Shown here: in pieces, positions 34,624-44,033 of the stretch
How positions within the stretch are numbered: the first letter of the stretch is position 1
Layout of the letters: each line of letters starts with the position of its first letter
DNA from: Oscillochloris sp. ZM17-4
GTDB lineage: Bacteria > Chloroflexota > Chloroflexia > Chloroflexales > Chloroflexaceae
Length of the DNA stretch: 64,000 bases
NCBI RefSeq assembly: GCF_019599295.1
Contig: NZ_JAIEWN010000017.1
Location: 30,067 to 94,066, forward strand
Direction: 5' to 3'
Made by a program: the position numbers and the translations under genes
Notes under the pieces: model-generated
Seen by the model: the letters and a program-made list of their open reading frames with translations, nothing else
Told to the model about the DNA's origin: nothing
Database searches by the model: none

Positions 34624-36306
34624 ATGGCGGTTGATGCGTTTCTCCCCAAGCGAGTACCCACTGTCACCGAGTATATGCGGCGATCACAGATCGCATGGTG
34701 GCTCTTATTTCTGGGCCTGCTCGGGCTCAGTGGGGTAGTCGGCTTTTTGATGAATAGCAATGGTCCTTCCTGGTCGGTAATCGCATGGATCATCTACTTC
34801 GTCGGCATTGTTGCTATCTTCTATAACCCGCGCTACGGCGTCTATATGATCCTTGGCTTTACGCTGATGGGCGACCAGGTCATGCTCTACTGGTACCCGT
34901 TCACTAAGAATTTTTCAAGCGCCGAGTCGATCATGTTTCTCAGCCGCGCGGTGAATCTGAGCCCGCTAGAGAGCTACATGGTCTTCACGCTTTTCTCGTG
35001 GTTTGGCCGGATGGCAATGGAGCGGCGGATTCGCTTTCGTGCCGGGCCGCTCTTCTGGCCTGCGGCCATGTTTACATTCTTCATAACGGTTGGTCTGGCC
35101 TATGGAGTCTCTCGTGGTGGTGCGTTTAAGATCGCGCTCTGGGAGGTTCGTTCGATCTATTATCTGCCAATTGCGCTAATTCTTACCGGAAATCTGATAC
35201 AGACCCGTGATCAGCTCAATAAGCTGATCTGGATTATGGCATTGGCAATTGGCTATAAGGGCCTCGCTGGTGTTTTTTATATCGGGATTGCGCTCAATTG
35301 GGATATTGGGAGTGTTGAGCAGATCGGCGAGCACTCCTTGTCTATCCACTACAATGCTTTTTTTATCCTGGCGATCACTGTCTGGTTTTACCATGACTCG
35401 GTTCTCAAGCGGCTGATCTTGCCTATCTTGACGCCGTTCATGCTGTATAGCTTTTTGGCGAACCATCGACGCGCCGGCTTCCTTACACTTGGGTTGGGTA
35501 TTGGTATTGTTGTATCTATGCTCTACCGTGAGAACCGCAAGCTGTTCTTCACGCTTGCGCCGACTGGTCTTGTCGTTTTTCTTGCCTACCTCGCTGCTTT
35601 CTGGAATAACACCGGCTCGATCGGTATGATCGCCCGAGCTGTGCGCTCCGTGGTTGGTCAGCCCACAGCGCGTGATGCTGCCTCAAATGTCTACCGCGAT
35701 CTCGAAAACATCAACTCGATGTTTAATATTAAGAGCTCGCCGATATTTGGCCTTGGATTTGGTAATAAGTTTCATATCGTCGCTCCGATGCCAGATATTA
35801 GCTTTTTCGAGTGGTGGGAGTACATTACCCATAACTCGATCATGTGGATCTGGATGGAGGCAGGCGTCGGGGCATTTTTTGCCATGCTGCTGCTTACTGG
35901 CATGACGATGATTGTCGGCGGGCGGGCGGTTTGGAATGTGCCGCGTGGCCCATTGCGGGCGGTTGCGCTTACCGCGACACTCTATGTGTTTATGCACTTC
36001 ACCTATGCATATGCTGATATGTCTTGGGAGGGTATCAGCATGACATTTGTTGGCACGATGATGGGCCTGATCAATAGCATCGAGCTGATCGCCTCGCGGC
36101 CGCTGCCTGCTCAGGTGAAGCGCTGGCCATGGGTGCCTGATCGTGATGCGCCGCTTGAGAAGCGCTGGCCATGGGTGCCTGACTCAGGAGTTCTCCCTCC
36201 CTACCGCCAGCCGAAGGTTTGGCCTATGCCTGTCCCTGCTTATCGCGCAGCTCAGGCCTCGCGTGAGGCGGCGCGTCGTGAGGCGGCGCGTGTGTCTCAG
36301 CATTGA
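34624..36306 (+). CDS. O-antigen ligase/polymerase-like membrane protein (Wzy candidate)
   Basis: The 560-residue polytopic protein has about eleven hydrophobic segments between residues 25 and 485. A larger polar loop (about 330-400: GQPTARDAASNVYRDLENINSMFNIKSSPIFGLGFGNKF) includes the GLGFGN segment typical of the Wzy_C/O-antigen ligase family. Its place after the Wzz-like and CpsD-like genes and before the flippase supports a repeat-unit polymerase. The cytosolic tail contains KRWPWVPD twice, encoded by a recent DNA duplication, and ends in a basic Arg/Ala-rich stretch. No sequence alone separates polymerase from ligase here. Confidence 0.82.
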   Translation: MAVDAFLPKRVPTVTEYMRRSQIAWWLLFLGLLGLSGVVGFLMNSNGPSWSVIAWIIYFVGIVAIFYNPRYGVYMILGFTLMGDQVMLYWYPFTKNFSSAESIMFLSRAVNLSPLESYMVFTLFSWFGRMAMERRIRFRAGPLFWPAAMFTFFITVGLAYGVSRGGAFKIALWEVRSIYYLPIALILTGNLIQTRDQLNKLIWIMALAIGYKGLAGVFYIGIALNWDIGSVEQIGEHSLSIHYNAFFILAITVWFYHDSVLKRLILPILTPFMLYSFLANHRRAGFLTLGLGIGIVVSMLYRENRKLFFTLAPTGLVVFLAYLAAFWNNTGSIGMIARAVRSVVGQPTARDAASNVYRDLENINSMFNIKSSPIFGLGFGNKFHIVAPMPDISFFEWWEYITHNSIMWIWMEAGVGAFFAMLLLTGMTMIVGGRAVWNVPRGPLRAVALTATLYVFMHFTYAYADMSWEGISMTFVGTMMGLINSIELIASRPLPAQVKRWPWVPDRDAPLEKRWPWVPDSGVLPPYRQPKVWPMPVPAYRAAQASREAARREAARVSQH

Positions 36307-36319
36307 GGCGCTCTTCTCT

Positions 36320-37156
36320 ATGATGAAACGCAACCACGCTCGCATAGCAATTCTCGGCTTACTGCTTTCTACCGTTTACATCGCTGCGTGTGGTCCTCAG
36401 CGGCCAGTTATTTCGCCTGATCAGGCTGCCTCTCAGGTTGCCCCGACGGTGTCTTCAGTCTTTGGCGCGCAGCCGAGCCCCGTGCTTGTCCCTACCCGTA
36501 GGCCGACCTCTGTCTCTAACTCGATCTTGGCTGCGACGCCTAATCCTACGGCGGTGGCCCAGGCTACTATTGCAGCTATGGGAGAGGATCAGTTTCGTGT
36601 CGTTACTGTCTATGGTGATACACTGAGCTCTGATTGGTCTGTGAAGAACAGCTTTCAGATAAATATCGATCTAACTAACAGAGAGTATATTGATCAGGGC
36701 CGATCTGCTATCAAATCGCAGCCGCTGTACACGACGGGTATCCTCTATTTCACGTTAGATAGAGCCGCAAAGGAGACATTTCTCCGCTCGAAAGTTCAGG
36801 CTGTACGCTTCTATTTGAGCGGCGGCGCAAACCCAATTAATAACGATGCTATTGCGGTCGCGGTTGTGGGCAGCAATACACAGCCCTATTGGGTCGATGG
36901 TGATACCTCGGTGAAAATCGAGGGTCGAGTCACCGATAACCAGCCTGTATTCTCTGAGACGAGGCTCTCGTTCCTGGGCATTAATACGGCGATCCCGCCA
37001 AAGACATATGTGGAGGTTACGGTCTGGCTTGATAGCCTTATCTATGATCCGCTCTACACCTATGTCACAGGCTTTTATCTGAAGACTGATAAGGCTGATG
37101 CGCCCACATTTTATGTGGATCAAGTAAGCCTGCTGTTGCTGCCAGATAAGCCGTAG
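36320..37156 (+). CDS. Lipoprotein of unknown function in the polymerase-flippase gap
   Basis: The ATG at 36320 gives a 278-residue product with a lipoprotein signal (MMKRNHARIAILGLLLSTVYIAAC, Cys at 24); the frame further upstream overlaps the polymerase gene and is spurious. After a Pro/Ala/Thr linker (TPNPTAVAQ) comes a beta-rich domain of about 190 residues with YGDTLSSDWSVKNSFQINID and DGDTSVKIEGRV. It resembles carbohydrate-binding-like sandwiches, but no family was recognised. Its position between Wzy and Wzx suggests a role in export or attachment. Confidence 0.72.
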   Translation: MMKRNHARIAILGLLLSTVYIAACGPQRPVISPDQAASQVAPTVSSVFGAQPSPVLVPTRRPTSVSNSILAATPNPTAVAQATIAAMGEDQFRVVTVYGDTLSSDWSVKNSFQINIDLTNREYIDQGRSAIKSQPLYTTGILYFTLDRAAKETFLRSKVQAVRFYLSGGANPINNDAIAVAVVGSNTQPYWVDGDTSVKIEGRVTDNQPVFSETRLSFLGINTAIPPKTYVEVTVWLDSLIYDPLYTYVTGFYLKTDKADAPTFYVDQVSLLLLPDKP

Positions 37157-37220
37157 CATCGCTTCAGTATCGTGTCGCTTATTTACGCAACGCGTCTATT
37201 CTCTAAAGGAAGTTGCCCCT

Positions 37221-38711
37221 ATGATCAGTGGAAAGACTATCGCCAAGAATGTCGGCGTGATGATGGCCTCGCAGCTGATAACCTGGGTGATGGCGTTTAT
37301 TCTGGCGATCTTCTTGCCGCGCTATGTGGGGGCTGAAGCGATTGGTGCAATCACAATCGCTACCTCGGTGTGGTTGATCATGAGCGTGTTGTATACATTT
37401 GGCATGGATACACACCTCACGAAGAGCATCGCACGCGATCCTTCAAAGACATCGGAGTTACTTAGCACGAGTTTGGTGCTTCGAACGATATTCTTTCTGA
37501 TTGGCTGTGTCATCGTAGCTCTCTACGCGAGAATCATGCAGTATGATCTGCAACTTACTACGGTGATCTGGATCATGGGTTCCTACTTTCTTACGTCATC
37601 TTATGCCGCTGCGTTCAATGCCTCGCTTATTGGCTTAGAACGTATGGAATTCATCTCGATCTCAAACATTGTTGGCAAGACCTTGCTCACAGCCGTTAGC
37701 TTGCTGATGATCTACTTAAATGCTGGGCTCTATCTTGTGATCTCCGTCATGACATTCTCGTCGCTGGTCTCCTGCACTATCCTCTTTATCTCTCTTAACC
37801 GCCAGCAGCCTCTCCGATTCCAGGTGGACTTTTCCAACATGCGAGCTGTCGCACGGGATTCATCAGTCTACCTTGTCTCTGGCCTAGCCATGGTGATCTA
37901 TCAGCAGATCGACAAGCCTTTCATATCTGCCCTTGTTGATACAACTACTGTTGGTTGGTACGGTACAGCTATGAATCTGTTTGGCACGCTGATGTTCCTC
38001 CCGGTTGTTTTCAGCTCAGTAGTATTTCCGGCGATGGCACGTAGCTACGCATCCGGAAACAATAAGCTGAATATCATAGCCCAACGCAGCTTCGATTTGA
38101 TGTTTCTCATCAGCATCCCTGTAGGCCTTGGCCTGGTCGTTATTGGCCAACCGCTAGTGGATCTCCTCTATGGGCCGCAGTTTAGGCCAAGTGGTGGCAT
38201 TTTGATGATGCTTGGCGTCGTTCTGATCTTCACGTATCTCAACACGATCCTCGGACAGTTGTTGATCTCAACGGATCGCACTAGTCGGTGGAATATTGTG
38301 ATGATAGTGGCGATTGTGGTGACCTTGCCGATCGACTATGTGATGGTGCCTTGGACTCATCAGGTCTATGGGAATGGCGGTCTGGGTGGCACTTTTGCCT
38401 TTCTCATCACTGAGTTTGCCATGGTTGTGGCTGCTATTCTTCTTCTTCCGCCGAAGACCTTGCAGTGGTCGAATGTGCGAACTGCATCACTCACGCTGCT
38501 CTCTGGGCTGTTGATGATGGCAACGAGTTGGTGGTTCCGTGAGACGATGATGCTTGTGTCGATCGGCATCGCGGCGGTCACCTATATTGGGGCGGTGGCG
38601 CTTCTGCGGATTGTTCCGAGTGAGGATGTCCTCCTGATCAAGAATGCGGTGATGGGGATTATTGGCCGGCTGCGCCGTCGTAAGGATGCTTCAGCAAGCC
38701 TTGGTAATTAG
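37221..38711 (+). CDS. Polysaccharide flippase (Wzx/MATE-like)
   Basis: The 496-residue protein has twelve or more hydrophobic segments and the N-terminal pattern of the polysaccharide biosynthesis export family (ISGKTIAKNVGVMMASQLITWVMAFILAIFLPRYVGAEAIG). Central segments such as IYQQIDKPFISALVDTTTVGWYG and VFSSVVFPAMARSYASGN match the lipid-linked repeat-unit flippase group. It has a good ribosome site (AAAGGAAG). It follows the Wzz/CpsD/Wzy genes and would move undecaprenyl-linked repeat units across the membrane. Confidence 0.9.
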   Translation: MISGKTIAKNVGVMMASQLITWVMAFILAIFLPRYVGAEAIGAITIATSVWLIMSVLYTFGMDTHLTKSIARDPSKTSELLSTSLVLRTIFFLIGCVIVALYARIMQYDLQLTTVIWIMGSYFLTSSYAAAFNASLIGLERMEFISISNIVGKTLLTAVSLLMIYLNAGLYLVISVMTFSSLVSCTILFISLNRQQPLRFQVDFSNMRAVARDSSVYLVSGLAMVIYQQIDKPFISALVDTTTVGWYGTAMNLFGTLMFLPVVFSSVVFPAMARSYASGNNKLNIIAQRSFDLMFLISIPVGLGLVVIGQPLVDLLYGPQFRPSGGILMMLGVVLIFTYLNTILGQLLISTDRTSRWNIVMIVAIVVTLPIDYVMVPWTHQVYGNGGLGGTFAFLITEFAMVVAAILLLPPKTLQWSNVRTASLTLLSGLLMMATSWWFRETMMLVSIGIAAVTYIGAVALLRIVPSEDVLLIKNAVMGIIGRLRRRKDASASLGN

Positions 38712-38764
38712 GAGACCAGGGTCATCCGATAAGATAGGGAGGGGCACCGCATTTACTGAAAGGC

Positions 38765-39328
38765 ATGTCATACATGGCGACCATCCATTCGACCGCCGAT
38801 GTCTCACCGCAGGCGGAAATTGGCGATGGCACTCGGGTATGGGCCAATGTGCAGATCCGTGAGCGCGCGAAGCTGGGTCGCAACTGTATTGTTGGCCGGA
38901 ATAGCTATATTGAGTTTGATGTTTCCGTCGGCGATAACGTCAAGATCCAGAATAACGCCTCCCTCTATGTTGGCCTCACGGTCGAAGACGGAGTCTTCAT
39001 TGGCCCCCACGTCATCTTCACTAACGACAAGCTCCCTCGTGCGATTAATCCTGACGGTAGCCTGAAGAGCGCCGCCGACTGGCATGTTGGGGAGACCCTC
39101 GTGCAATACGGGGCGGCGATAGGTGCCGGTGCTGTGATTGTCACGGGCGTCACGATTGGCCGTTGGGCGATGGTTGGCTCCGGTTCGGTCGTTACGAAGG
39201 ATGTGCCTGACCATGCGCTGGTTGTTGGCAATCCAGCTCGTGTCATTGGCTATGTGAGCGCCACCGGTGTTCGCTGCGCTTCTTTGGAAGAGGCGGCGTC
39301 CTTGACGCAAGACGAGGGTGGCGTCTGA
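38765..39328 (+). CDS. WbpD/WlbB-type sugar N-acetyltransferase
   Basis: The 187-residue left-handed beta-helix acyltransferase starts at ATG 38765 or 38774. Its IHSTADVSPQAEIGDGTRVWANVQIRERAKLG and VYVGLTVEDGVFIGPHVIFTNDKLPRAINPDG segments are typical of enzymes that acetylate UDP-2-acetamido-3-amino-2,3-dideoxyglucuronate. The final GAVIVTGVTIGRWAMVGSGSVVTKDVPDHALVVGNPARVIG is also diagnostic. The oxidoreductase and aminotransferase of the same pathway are encoded next (39685, 40727), so the three make a functional set. Confidence 0.9.
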   Translation: MSYMATIHSTADVSPQAEIGDGTRVWANVQIRERAKLGRNCIVGRNSYIEFDVSVGDNVKIQNNASLYVGLTVEDGVFIGPHVIFTNDKLPRAINPDGSLKSAADWHVGETLVQYGAAIGAGAVIVTGVTIGRWAMVGSGSVVTKDVPDHALVVGNPARVIGYVSATGVRCASLEEAASLTQDEGGV

Positions 39329-39684
39329 CGCTCTCTGTGGCTCACCAGCTCACACCTCCCCCCATTCTGTCGCACCGATCTCGTTCCTCTTCCTCCCTCC
39401 CCTTCGGTCGGCAAGCCTCTTCTGAAAGCCAATACGCGATGGGTGCATTCCATGCTGCATCTTCATTCGCAGGTGGCTGCTGGTATGATTGCTACGTGAG
39501 CATGTAAGAGCGTGAGATATTCCAACTGGTTTTTTGTGGTTTAGCCTCACCTAAGTTATTTCTTATATGTCGTACGGGGATTGGTCATCGTATCCTCATC
39601 TCCATATACAACTATGGTGACGTAATAGGGAATACATCAGGCAACGTTTTTCCTTGGGTCTACTCATCATAAGGACGGACCACT
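39329..39684. other. Intergenic region before the Wlb-type operon
   Basis: 356 bases without a gene. The second half (39520-39680) is AT-rich and should hold the promoter of the oxidoreductase operon, whose start has AAGGACGG. No terminator stem or repeat was recognised. Confidence 0.5.
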
Positions 39685-40692
39685 ATGGTAAGCATTGGTG
39701 TTATTGGCTACGGCTACTGGGGCCCGAACCTTGTTCGGAACTTCTCACAGGCAAAGGGGGCTCACGTCACCGCTGTTTGCGATCAGCGCCCCGAGCGGCG
39801 CGCGCTCGTCGAGAAGGTCTACCCCTCGGTGAAGACCTTCTCCGATATAGATGAGATGCTGCATAACCCTGATGTCGAAGCGGTCGCTATTGCTACCCCC
39901 GTCTCCTCGCACTTTCCGCTGGCAATGCGCGCCATCCAAGCAGGCAAGCATGTCTTTGTCGAGAAGCCTTTTGCTGCGACGGTGGCCGAGGGTGAGCAGC
40001 TGGTGGCCGAGGCTGAGCGCCGCAAGCTCACCCTCATGGTCGACCATACCTTTATCTACACAAGCGCAGTGCGTAAGATCAAGGAGCTGCTCTCCAATGG
40101 GTCTTTGGGTGATCTTTACTACTATGACTCGGTGCGGGTCAACCTTGGTCTCTTCCAGAGTGATGTGAGCGTCCTCTGGGATCTGGCGGTTCACGATCTA
40201 TCAATTATGGATTTCCTGATCGGGCGGAGCCCGACGATGGTGGCCGCCACAGGTATGTCGCACGTCCCAGGTCGGCCTGAGAATATGGCCTACCTGACCT
40301 GCTTCTTCACGAATAATCTGATTGCTCACTTCCATGTGAACTGGCTCGCCCCTGTGAAGATTCGTCAGACCCTGATCGGCGGCTCTGAGAAGATGATCGT
40401 CTACGATGACATTGAGATGAGCGAGAAGATCAAGGTCTATGACAGCGGTATCACCGTCAACCAGGATGAGGACTCGGTCTACCAGCGCCACGTGGGCTAT
40501 CGAACCGGGGATATGTGGGCACCGCGCCTCGATAATATTGAGGCCTTGAAGATCGAGGCTGAGCATTTTGTCGAGTGTGTCGAGACGGGCCAGCAGCCGC
40601 TTTCGAGCGGCCACGCTGGGCTGCGTGTCGTCCGGATCCTTGAGGCCGCCTCTCGTTCGATGGCTAATCATGGACAGCCCGTAGAGCTGTAG
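39685..40692 (+). CDS. Gfo/Idh/MocA sugar-nucleotide oxidoreductase (WlbA/WbpB type)
   Basis: The 335-residue NAD-dependent enzyme has [19 protein letters not shown] at the dinucleotide site and [28 protein letters not shown], with the conserved EKP motif. [12 protein letters not shown] carries the catalytic His/Asp region. It fits oxidation of the 3-OH of UDP-GlcNAc-uronate as the step before the aminotransferase. It is followed 34 bases later by a DegT enzyme gene and preceded by the acetyltransferase. The 6-dehydrogenase that would supply its substrate was not seen in the window. Confidence 0.9.
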   Translation: MVSIGVIGYGYWGPNLVRNFSQAKGAHVTAVCDQRPERRALVEKVYPSVKTFSDIDEMLHNPDVEAVAIATPVSSHFPLAMRAIQAGKHVFVEKPFAATVAEGEQLVAEAERRKLTLMVDHTFIYTSAVRKIKELLSNGSLGDLYYYDSVRVNLGLFQSDVSVLWDLAVHDLSIMDFLIGRSPTMVAATGMSHVPGRPENMAYLTCFFTNNLIAHFHVNWLAPVKIRQTLIGGSEKMIVYDDIEMSEKIKVYDSGITVNQDEDSVYQRHVGYRTGDMWAPRLDNIEALKIEAEHFVECVETGQQPLSSGHAGLRVVRILEAASRSMANHGQPVEL

Positions 40693-40726
40693 GGCGCAGC
40701 GTGCTGATACCACTAGGAGGACTTCT

Positions 40727-41827
40727 ATGGTTCCGTTTGTTGACCTAAAGGTACAGTATCTCTCTATCAAGGAGGAGATCGATACCGCTGTGCTCGGTGT
40801 GCTGGAGAGCACGCAGTTCGTACTTGGCAAAGAGGTCGCCGCCTTTGAGGAGCTGTTTACTGCGTACACCCAGACGAGCCATGTGATGGGGGTGAACACT
40901 GGTACCAGCGCGCTGCACCTCTCCCTTCTTGCCGCCGGCATTGGCCGCGGCGATGAAGTGATCACGACTCCCTTCACGTTTATTGCCACGGTCTCGGCCA
41001 TCGACTACACCGGTGCCACCCCGGTCTTTGTTGATATTGACCCGGCATCGTTCACGATCGACCCGGCAAAGATTGAGGCGGCGATCACGCCGCGAACGAA
41101 GGCTATCTTGCCGGTGCATCTCTATGGCCAGCCCGCCGACATGGATCCGATCATGGAGATCGCGAAGCGTCACGGGCTGGTGGTGATCGAAGACGCCGCG
41201 CAGGCCCACGGCGCTGAGTATAAGGGCCGTCGTGTCGGTAGCATCGGCGACCTCGGCTGCTTCAGCTTCTACCCTGGCAAGAACCTTGGTGCCTATGGCG
41301 AGGGTGGCGCGGTGACGACGAATAACCCCGAGTTTGCCCGCACGGTGAAGATGCTGCGTGACTGGGGGGCTGAGCGAAAGTACTACCACGACCTGAAGGG
41401 CTTTAACTACCGGCTGGAGGGTATCCAGGGCGCGGTGCTTAAGGTCAAGATGAAGTATATCGAGGGTTGGACCGAGGCCCGCCGCGCGGTGGCTGCGCGC
41501 TACGACGAGGCGCTTGCCGGTACCAGCATCCGTACTCCGACCGCCCTGCCCGACCGCCGCCATGTCTATCATGTCTACGCGATCCGCGATGCCCAGCGCG
41601 ATACGCTCCAGACCTTCTTGCACGACCATGGGGTGAGCACGGGCATCCACTACCCGATCCCGGTCCACCTCCAGCGCGCGTTCGCCGAGCTTGGGCACAA
41701 GGAGGGAGACTTCCCGCACTCCGAGGCTGCCGCTCGCGAGGTGCTCTCGATCCCGATGTACCCCGAGCTGCCTGAGGATCAGCAGGATCTGGTGATCGCT
41801 GCCCTTAAGGCATGGCCGCTTCAGTAA
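40727..41827 (+). CDS. DegT-family sugar 3-aminotransferase (WbpE/WlbC type)
   Basis: The 366-residue PLP enzyme follows an AGGAGG site. It shows [49 protein letters not shown], the PLP lysine in [21 protein letters not shown], and [17 protein letters not shown]. These match enzymes that transaminate the 3-keto product of the Gfo/Idh oxidoreductase. It is upstream of a UDP-sugar epimerase gene by 28 bases. The function is assigned with the neighbours rather than from sequence alone. Confidence 0.9.
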   Translation: MVPFVDLKVQYLSIKEEIDTAVLGVLESTQFVLGKEVAAFEELFTAYTQTSHVMGVNTGTSALHLSLLAAGIGRGDEVITTPFTFIATVSAIDYTGATPVFVDIDPASFTIDPAKIEAAITPRTKAILPVHLYGQPADMDPIMEIAKRHGLVVIEDAAQAHGAEYKGRRVGSIGDLGCFSFYPGKNLGAYGEGGAVTTNNPEFARTVKMLRDWGAERKYYHDLKGFNYRLEGIQGAVLKVKMKYIEGWTEARRAVAARYDEALAGTSIRTPTALPDRRHVYHVYAIRDAQRDTLQTFLHDHGVSTGIHYPIPVHLQRAFAELGHKEGDFPHSEAAAREVLSIPMYPELPEDQQDLVIAALKAWPLQ

Positions 41828-41854
41828 TCCCTTCTTACTAGGAGAACTCATACT

Positions 41855-42838
41855 ATGAGCACAACCCCCCAGCGTGTTCTCGTCACCGGCGGCGCGGGCC
41901 TGATCGGCTCGCATATCGTCGATTTACTGATGGATGGCCGCGAGCAGGGCAAGTACGGCGAGATTGTGATCGTCGATAACTTCGTGCGCGGCCGGATGGA
42001 GAACGTGGCAGCAGCGAAGGCCCGCGGCGACCTGACGATTGTTGAGGGCGATATCACCGACCGCAAGCTGATGGCTGAGGTGATGCAGGGTATCGATCTG
42101 GTCTTCCACCTGGCCGCCATCCGTATCACCCAGTGTGCGGAAGACCCGCGCCTGGCGGTTGATGTGCTGGGTAATGGCACCTTCAATGTGCTTGAGGCCG
42201 CCGTGCAGGCCAACGTGAAGAAGGTGGTTGCTTCATCGTCGGCCTCGGTCTATGGCCTGGCTGAAGTGTTCCCGACCACGGAGAAGCACCACCCCTACAA
42301 CAACCGCACGATCTATGGTGCGATCAAGGTCTTCAACGAGGGTCTTCTGCGTAGCTTCAACGATATGTATGGCCTGAACTATGTGGCCCTGCGCTACTTC
42401 AACGTCTACGGCCCGCGCATGGATATCTACGGGGCTTACACCGAGGTGCTCATCCGCTGGATGGATCGAATCATCGACGGCAAGTCGCCGCTGATCTTCG
42501 GCGACGGCAAGCAGACGATGGATTTCGTCTATGCTCCCGACATCGCCCGCGCCAACATCCTCGCCGCCGAGGCCGATGTTTCTGACGAGGTGTTTAACGT
42601 AGCCTCCGGCGTCGAGACGAGCCTGGAGGATCTGGCCCACGCCCTGATGCGCGCGATGGATGTGGACATGCCGCTTGAGTATGGCCCCGAGCGCAAGACG
42701 AACCCGGTGCCCCGGCGTCTGGCCGATATCAGCACGGCCCGCGAGAAGCTCGGCTTTGTGGCTCAGGTGGGCCTTGAGGATGGCCTGCGGGACCTGGTGG
42801 CCTGGTGGAAGTCGCAGAAGAGTGGGGTGTCAGCATGA
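41855..42838 (+). CDS. NAD-dependent sugar epimerase (UDP-glucose 4-epimerase type)
   Basis: The 327-residue extended SDR has VLVTGGAGLIGSHIVDLLM, VFHLAAIRITQC, the catalytic ASSSASVYG and TIYGAIKVFNE (YxxxK intact), and LRYFNVYGPRMDIYGAYTEV. Its GDGKQTMDFVYAPDIARANILA stretch is typical of the 4-epimerase group. An upstream AGGAGA serves as ribosome site. Its stop overlaps the next aminotransferase by four bases. Confidence 0.9.
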   Translation: MSTTPQRVLVTGGAGLIGSHIVDLLMDGREQGKYGEIVIVDNFVRGRMENVAAAKARGDLTIVEGDITDRKLMAEVMQGIDLVFHLAAIRITQCAEDPRLAVDVLGNGTFNVLEAAVQANVKKVVASSSASVYGLAEVFPTTEKHHPYNNRTIYGAIKVFNEGLLRSFNDMYGLNYVALRYFNVYGPRMDIYGAYTEVLIRWMDRIIDGKSPLIFGDGKQTMDFVYAPDIARANILAAEADVSDEVFNVASGVETSLEDLAHALMRAMDVDMPLEYGPERKTNPVPRRLADISTAREKLGFVAQVGLEDGLRDLVAWWKSQKSGVSA

Positions 42839-44022
42839 CCACAGATCTGAAGCGCCGCACGATCCCGCTCGCCCGCCCGCTGATCGGCGAGGCCGAGGCC
42901 GAGGCCTCGCGCCGGCCCATCATGTCCGGCTGGCTCACCCAGGGTCCGGAGGTCGCCGCCTTCGAGCAGGAGTTCGCCGCCTACACTGGCGCTAAGCACG
43001 CCACCGCCGTCTCGAACTGTACCACCGCGCTGCACCTGGCCCTGCTGGCCGTCGGCGTCGGCGCCGATGACGAGGTGATCACCGTGAGCCACTCCTATGT
43101 GGCCACGGCCAACGTGGTGCGCTACTGCAACGCCACCCCGGTCTTCGTTGATATCGAGGCTGCCACCAGCAACATGGATCCGGCCACGATTGCGGCGGCG
43201 ATCACCCCGCGCACCAAGGCTATCCTCTGCGTGCATCAGATGGGCATGCCCTGCGACCTCGCGGCGATCACGGCGATTGCGAAAGCGCATGGCCTGCCGC
43301 TGATTGAGGATGCTGCCTGCGCCAGCGGCAGCGAGATCTGCTGGGACGGCCAGTGGGAGAAGGTCGGCAAGGCCCACGGCGACATCACCTGCTTCTCGTT
43401 CCACCCGCGCAAGGTGATCACCACCGGCGACGGCGGCATGCTCACCACGAATAACCCGGACTATGACAAGCAGTTCCGCCTGCTGCGCCAGCACGGCATG
43501 AGCGTGAGCGACCGGGTGCGCCATAGCGCCAACCAGGTGATCTTCGAGGAGCATGCGGTGATCGGCTACAACTACCGCATGACCGATGTGCAGGCGGCGA
43601 TCGGGCGCGAGCAGCTCAAGCGTCTGCCTGAGATCGTCGCGACGCGACGCAGGCTGGGCGACCGCTACCGTCAGCTGCTGGCCGCCATCCCCGGCCTGAC
43701 CATGCCTCACGAGCCGGAGTGGGCGCGCACGAACTGGCAGAGCTTCTGGGTGCGCCTGCCGGATGCGCTCGACCAGCGTGAGGTGATGCAGGGCATGCTC
43801 GACCGGGGCGTGGCCACCCGGCGCGGCATTATGTGCGCCCATCGCGAGGTGCCCTACCAGCGCGAGGGCGGCTACGACCTGCCCGAGTCCGAGCGGGCGC
43901 AGGATCGGAATATCATCCTGCCGCTCTACCCGCAGATGACCGATGAGGAGCAGGATTACGTTGTCGAGATGCTCAGTGAGGTATGTGCATCCTCGGATGC
44001 ACATACCTCCAATATTGTCTGA
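42835..44022 (+). CDS. DegT-family aminotransferase (PglE/perosamine-synthase type)
   Basis: The ATG at 42835 overlaps the preceding stop; an in-frame upstream start is less likely. The 395-residue PLP enzyme has MSGWLTQGPEVAAFEQEFAAYTG, VSNCTTALHLALLA, and LIEDAACASGSE. The PLP lysine lies in CFSFHPRKVITTGDGGMLTT, and YNYRMTDVQAAIGREQL follows. This pattern is common in 4-amino-sugar forming enzymes. The last dozen codons contain a perfect hairpin (43978-44009), so its C-terminus (CASSDAHTSNIV) is unusual and may have been added by a rearrangement. GC is higher here than in the neighbours. Confidence 0.9.
   Translation: MTTDLKRRTIPLARPLIGEAEAEASRRPIMSGWLTQGPEVAAFEQEFAAYTGAKHATAVSNCTTALHLALLAVGVGADDEVITVSHSYVATANVVRYCNATPVFVDIEAATSNMDPATIAAAITPRTKAILCVHQMGMPCDLAAITAIAKAHGLPLIEDAACASGSEICWDGQWEKVGKAHGDITCFSFHPRKVITTGDGGMLTTNNPDYDKQFRLLRQHGMSVSDRVRHSANQVIFEEHAVIGYNYRMTDVQAAIGREQLKRLPEIVATRRRLGDRYRQLLAAIPGLTMPHEPEWARTNWQSFWVRLPDALDQREVMQGMLDRGVATRRGIMCAHREVPYQREGGYDLPESERAQDRNIILPLYPQMTDEEQDYVVEMLSEVCASSDAHTSNIV
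43978..44009 (+). repeat. Perfect hairpin inside the aminotransferase C-terminus
   Basis: Two 15-base arms (GAGGTATGTGCATCC and its complement) enclose a 2-base loop, ending 13 bases before the stop codon. It overlaps coding sequence and lies close to the next ribosome site, so it could slow ribosomes or act in mRNA decay. Confidence 0.7.
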
Positions 44023-44033
44023 GGGGTACGTCG

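Noticed and set aside
40745-41914. 389-codon open frame on the minus strand
   Set aside because: It mirrors the WbpE-type aminotransferase gene and has no ribosome site or family signature.
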